Source of the DNA: Pelargonium tetragonum
Taxonomy: Eukaryota > Streptophyta > Magnoliopsida > Geraniales > Geraniaceae
Assembly (NCBI GenBank): GCA_036897445.1
Contig: JAYMTL010000193.1
Coordinates: 1-24,012 of the forward strand
Length of the DNA: 24,012 nt
Direction: 5' to 3'
Of this stretch, positions 21,401 through 24,012 are shown one piece after another (within the stretch, counting starts at the first letter, position 1; each line of letters begins with the position of its first letter). A program made the position numbers and the translations under genes. A model generated the notes under the pieces. It was not told where the DNA came from and did no database searches. It saw only the letters and a program-made list of their open reading frames with translations.

Positions 21401-23646
21401 CTTATAAGAACTCAGTTCAAGTTTCAGGACCCCCATTTGATTAGAAAAAGTTAAAAAGCAATCCCGGAAATACACAGCTAAGAATTCCTGACATACTGAC
21501 AAGAGTTTTACTTACTTTTCTTGATTTGACTTCGAATCCCTTAGCTTAGGAGGAAACCCTGCCAAGACTCAAGCCCTTTTTAACTTCTTATTTTCACTTT
21601 GTTTCTCAGAGCTTTTCTAAAAAAGTCAAACAAATCCGAATCTAGCGTGCCTAAAATGAAGGACCTCCCTTTTTAACGGGAAACTTCGGAGTCAGAAGTG
21701 CTTATACAAAGGGATAGCTCTTTGGGGTTTTTCGGGACAGTAGTGCTAGGAAAAAGAGAATAACTAGTACTTAATACCGATATAAGAAGGAAGCCCACCT
21801 GGCTAGGTAGAATTAATATTTCCGTTTTTTTTGTAAGTATTGAGTATAAGATACTTGGAAAGGTTAGAGTCAAAATTTTATGATATTGCTGGGTTTCTTT
21901 TAGAAAAACAGGAGAAGTATGTCAACTCTGCGAAACAGGGTCCCCTATAGGTCCTATTAATTTTAAAGTAATATAATCTTCCCTTTACTGACTATAAAGG
22001 ATAGTGAGATTCCTAAGGAGTTTTCTGGTTTCTGTGTAATATTAGTATAAGGGGTTCGTTTCCAGTACCAGTAAGTAAGAGAGACGGCAGAAACCTATCT
22101 AGCCCCTTCCTAGGCATTCTAATTGCTTTTTATTTTTACCACCAGCAAATGCAGCTCCTTAAAAACTTAAAAGAAAAGAGGGTTTAATATGATTTTCCCC
22201 TTTTTTTGTCTGAAACTACTAAGCTCCGGATTAGGACACTCTAGCTAAAATTCGAAAGCCGGGTAGGTAACAGTAGTAGCATTTCAAGAGTTTCCTTTTC
22301 AAAATAACCTTGCAAATATCTAGGGCCTTATTACTTCAAAATTTTAGTTAATTCGGTTACAATAGGGTACAGCGGGTCTTTAAATATAGGAGAAATTCTT
22401 ATTTTTTTTTACGCTTTTCGTATTTCTTTCAAAGGTTAGAACTCCGCTTGTGCGGGATTAATAAAAAAAGACTTACTTGAGCTAAAACTCTGCCAATCCC
22501 CTTTTGACTTGCTCAAGTTACAACCCCAGGATAAAACAATATATTGTGCTGTTTTCGAAATCTTTCTTTTATATAGAACTATCGAACCTAAGGATACCCC
22601 CCCAAAAAGAACAAAAAAACTATCGAAGTACTGTATATAGCTAATGCAGAATTCAATTTATACAGAAAAGCGTGCCACGATAAAGCACACTTCTAGACTT
22701 AAAAACTTATATATCTTTATCTAACGTACGAGGAAATATCTTATAATATCCTATGGCATAGCACCGCGGGCATTCTCATTAGCAGGGGATTTTATTAAGT
22801 TAAGGGTCAGCTCCTCTAGAATGAAAAGGGATGTAGTCGCAGATCTTAAGGAATCTAAGGAGTTTAGGCAGCGTATAGCTGGAAAGATTTGAGGGTTAAG
22901 AATAGGATTTTGAGTATAACAAAGATAGAGTATATGTATTAAGAAAGGTAAAACTTAAAAAAGGGAACCTCTTCTAGAGTGCATTTTTCATTTAACTCTT
23001 AACAAGGGGACAAAGACTATTTAAGCCATATTGGGAGGTCTTGTCCCGCCTTACTTTTAAACTCCCCCGGCAATAGCCCCGCTGAAAATGTACAATTAGA
23101 TATCTACTTCTTAACACCTGAAAGGAGTGTTTATATAAACTCTTCAAGCTTCTATATCCTGGACAAAGAAAAGGCTCCTATTAGGAATTGTAAACTACAG
23201 AAAAGTAGATTTGATCGAGACTCGAGATTTACGCCTTAGCAGTTATACTGGATTTTAACTTCCAGAGACGACACCCAAAATTGACTTTTCCTATAAACTC
23301 TAGAGCAAAAGTTATCCCTTTAGATTCATAAAATTAAGGATCAAACAGACTTTGACTACTTCAATCTCTCGGGTGTCTCTTCAGGATCCTTGTAAGATTT
23401 ATTCCAAAGCATTTCCCAAATTCCTTTTTAGTATATAAAGCTCCCTTTTGGGTCTCTAACCTAATATTTGCTCTAGATGAAAGCTGCTCATAGCCCCAAA
23501 TCTGTAATATGCCGTTTATGCAATCTCGTCAAGTATTATAAACTCCTCTCTTACCAATTCTTATGGCAGTTACATAAAGACTGACTTTGATATAAGCGTG
23601 CAGGGCTTTTGACACTGGAGGGCCCCACGGCGATTCGCTTAAACTA

Positions 23647-23796
23647 AATTCTAGAGGACTCCTTATAACATGCGACGCCTTTTATGCTTTGTTACTCCCT
23701 TATACTCAATCTCTCAAAAGTTATCAATAAGAATCTAACTCGGGTATAAATGATATGTATGTTTACTTTAAATTCTGTTTTTTATGAAAGTGACAC
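23647..23796 (+). repeat. Diverged direct repeat, copy 2
   Basis: This is the partner of 15765-15902, in the same orientation. ATGCGA lies at 23670, TTTGTTAC at 23688, the CTCTCAAAAGTTATCAA block at 23711-23736, and the ATGTTT...TTCTGTTT block at 23759-23780, followed by a shared AAGTG. This copy has about 15 extra bases between TTTGTTAC and the CTCTCAA block, and about 15 fewer before the last block. Such unequal spacing points to decay by small indels after duplication. Confidence 0.7.
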
Positions 23797-24012
23797 TTTT
23801 TTAGGAATATATATATAGGTTTATATGAAAGATTCTTTTCATTTTAACTAAGGGGACTTCCTAAGTCTACAAATAGTTAAGCTCTGCTACTGCATATACT
23901 ATTGCTGATTAGACTAGAATCTTACAAAGCCCGACTTTACTTAGAAGTTATACTTGGCGAATTATATAGAACTTGTTTTAGTATCCTAGGTTGGGACAGA
24001 TATAGATACATT

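Larger units (their letters stand above)
3451..23625. repeat. Dispersed GGGCCC palindromes (nine sites)
   Basis: GGGCCC was counted at 3451, 3674, 5011, 7534, 7848, 10462, 17282, 21033 and 23620. At about 35% G+C, chance predicts roughly 0.7 copies in 24 kb. Most sites are preceded by a purine and followed by C or T, as in AAGGGCCCTC or GGGCCCTTCT (the latter at both 3451 and 17282). Other self-complementary GC-rich words are also frequent: CCCGGG four times (10041, 10184, 17931, 19470), GGAGCTCC three times and GGGATCCC twice. The sites may be remnants of small mobile palindromes or a product of biased repair. Confidence 0.7.
16992..24012. other. Non-coding spacer, right part
   Basis: No gene is recognised. 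Open frames of 91 codons (17208-17483 minus), 73 (21281-21502 minus) and 66 (21673-21873 minus) have no familiar domain and are unremarkable in length. Seen here are GC-rich hairpin 17120-17143, hairpins 18326-18354 and 18386-18420, GGGCCC sites at 17282, 21033 and 23620, CCCGGG at 17931 and 19470, an AT run at 23807-23817, and copy 2 of the diverged repeat at 23647-23796. Confidence 0.65.

Noticed and set aside
1-24012. CRISPR arrays, rRNA genes, LTR or other virus-like elements, protein toxin genes
   Set aside because: No regularly spaced direct repeats, rRNA core motifs, long terminal repeats or polymerase/capsid-like reading frames were seen in reading both strands.

Overview
This window looks like a nearly gene-free stretch of a large, AT-rich mitochondrial genome from a streptophyte (land plant or charophyte alga). 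The main evidence is a pair of well-formed tRNA genes on the minus strand, tRNA-Asn(GUU) at 11258-11329 followed by tRNA-Tyr(GUA) at 11123-11207. The tRNA-Tyr has the body, long variable arm and acceptor stem of the streptophyte mitochondrial type, as I recall it, not of the plastid type. The tRNA-Asn resembles the plastid/mitochondrial trnN shared by streptophytes. G+C is about one third by eye, lower than most seed-plant mitochondrial DNA, so an algal or otherwise unusual host is possible. I cannot name the species.

Layout: 1-11122 has no recognisable gene. 11123-11329 holds the tRNA pair, with a short hairpin in its 50-base spacer. 11330-24012 again has no intact gene. No open frame exceeds about 91 codons, which is what chance gives in DNA of this composition, and none resembles a mitochondrial protein, rRNA or intron. 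nad2 exons or trnC, which often lie next to trnN-trnY in angiosperm mitochondria, are not present here.

The non-coding DNA is not featureless. It is visibly rich in short palindromes and quasi-palindromes: nine GGGCCC sites were counted, against under one expected. It has several compact hairpins, one with a C(TTCG)G tetraloop. It also has at least one pair of old, diverged direct repeats (about 15765-15902 and 23647-23796), an 11-G homopolymer, and a few plus-strand segments resembling decayed tRNAs (most plausibly trnT-UGU-like at 16921-16991 and elongator trnM-like at 16092-16164). Together these suggest spacer DNA that grew by spread and decay of small palindromic or repeated units, with the two tRNAs as the only clearly functional island. 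I found no convincing new gene system.
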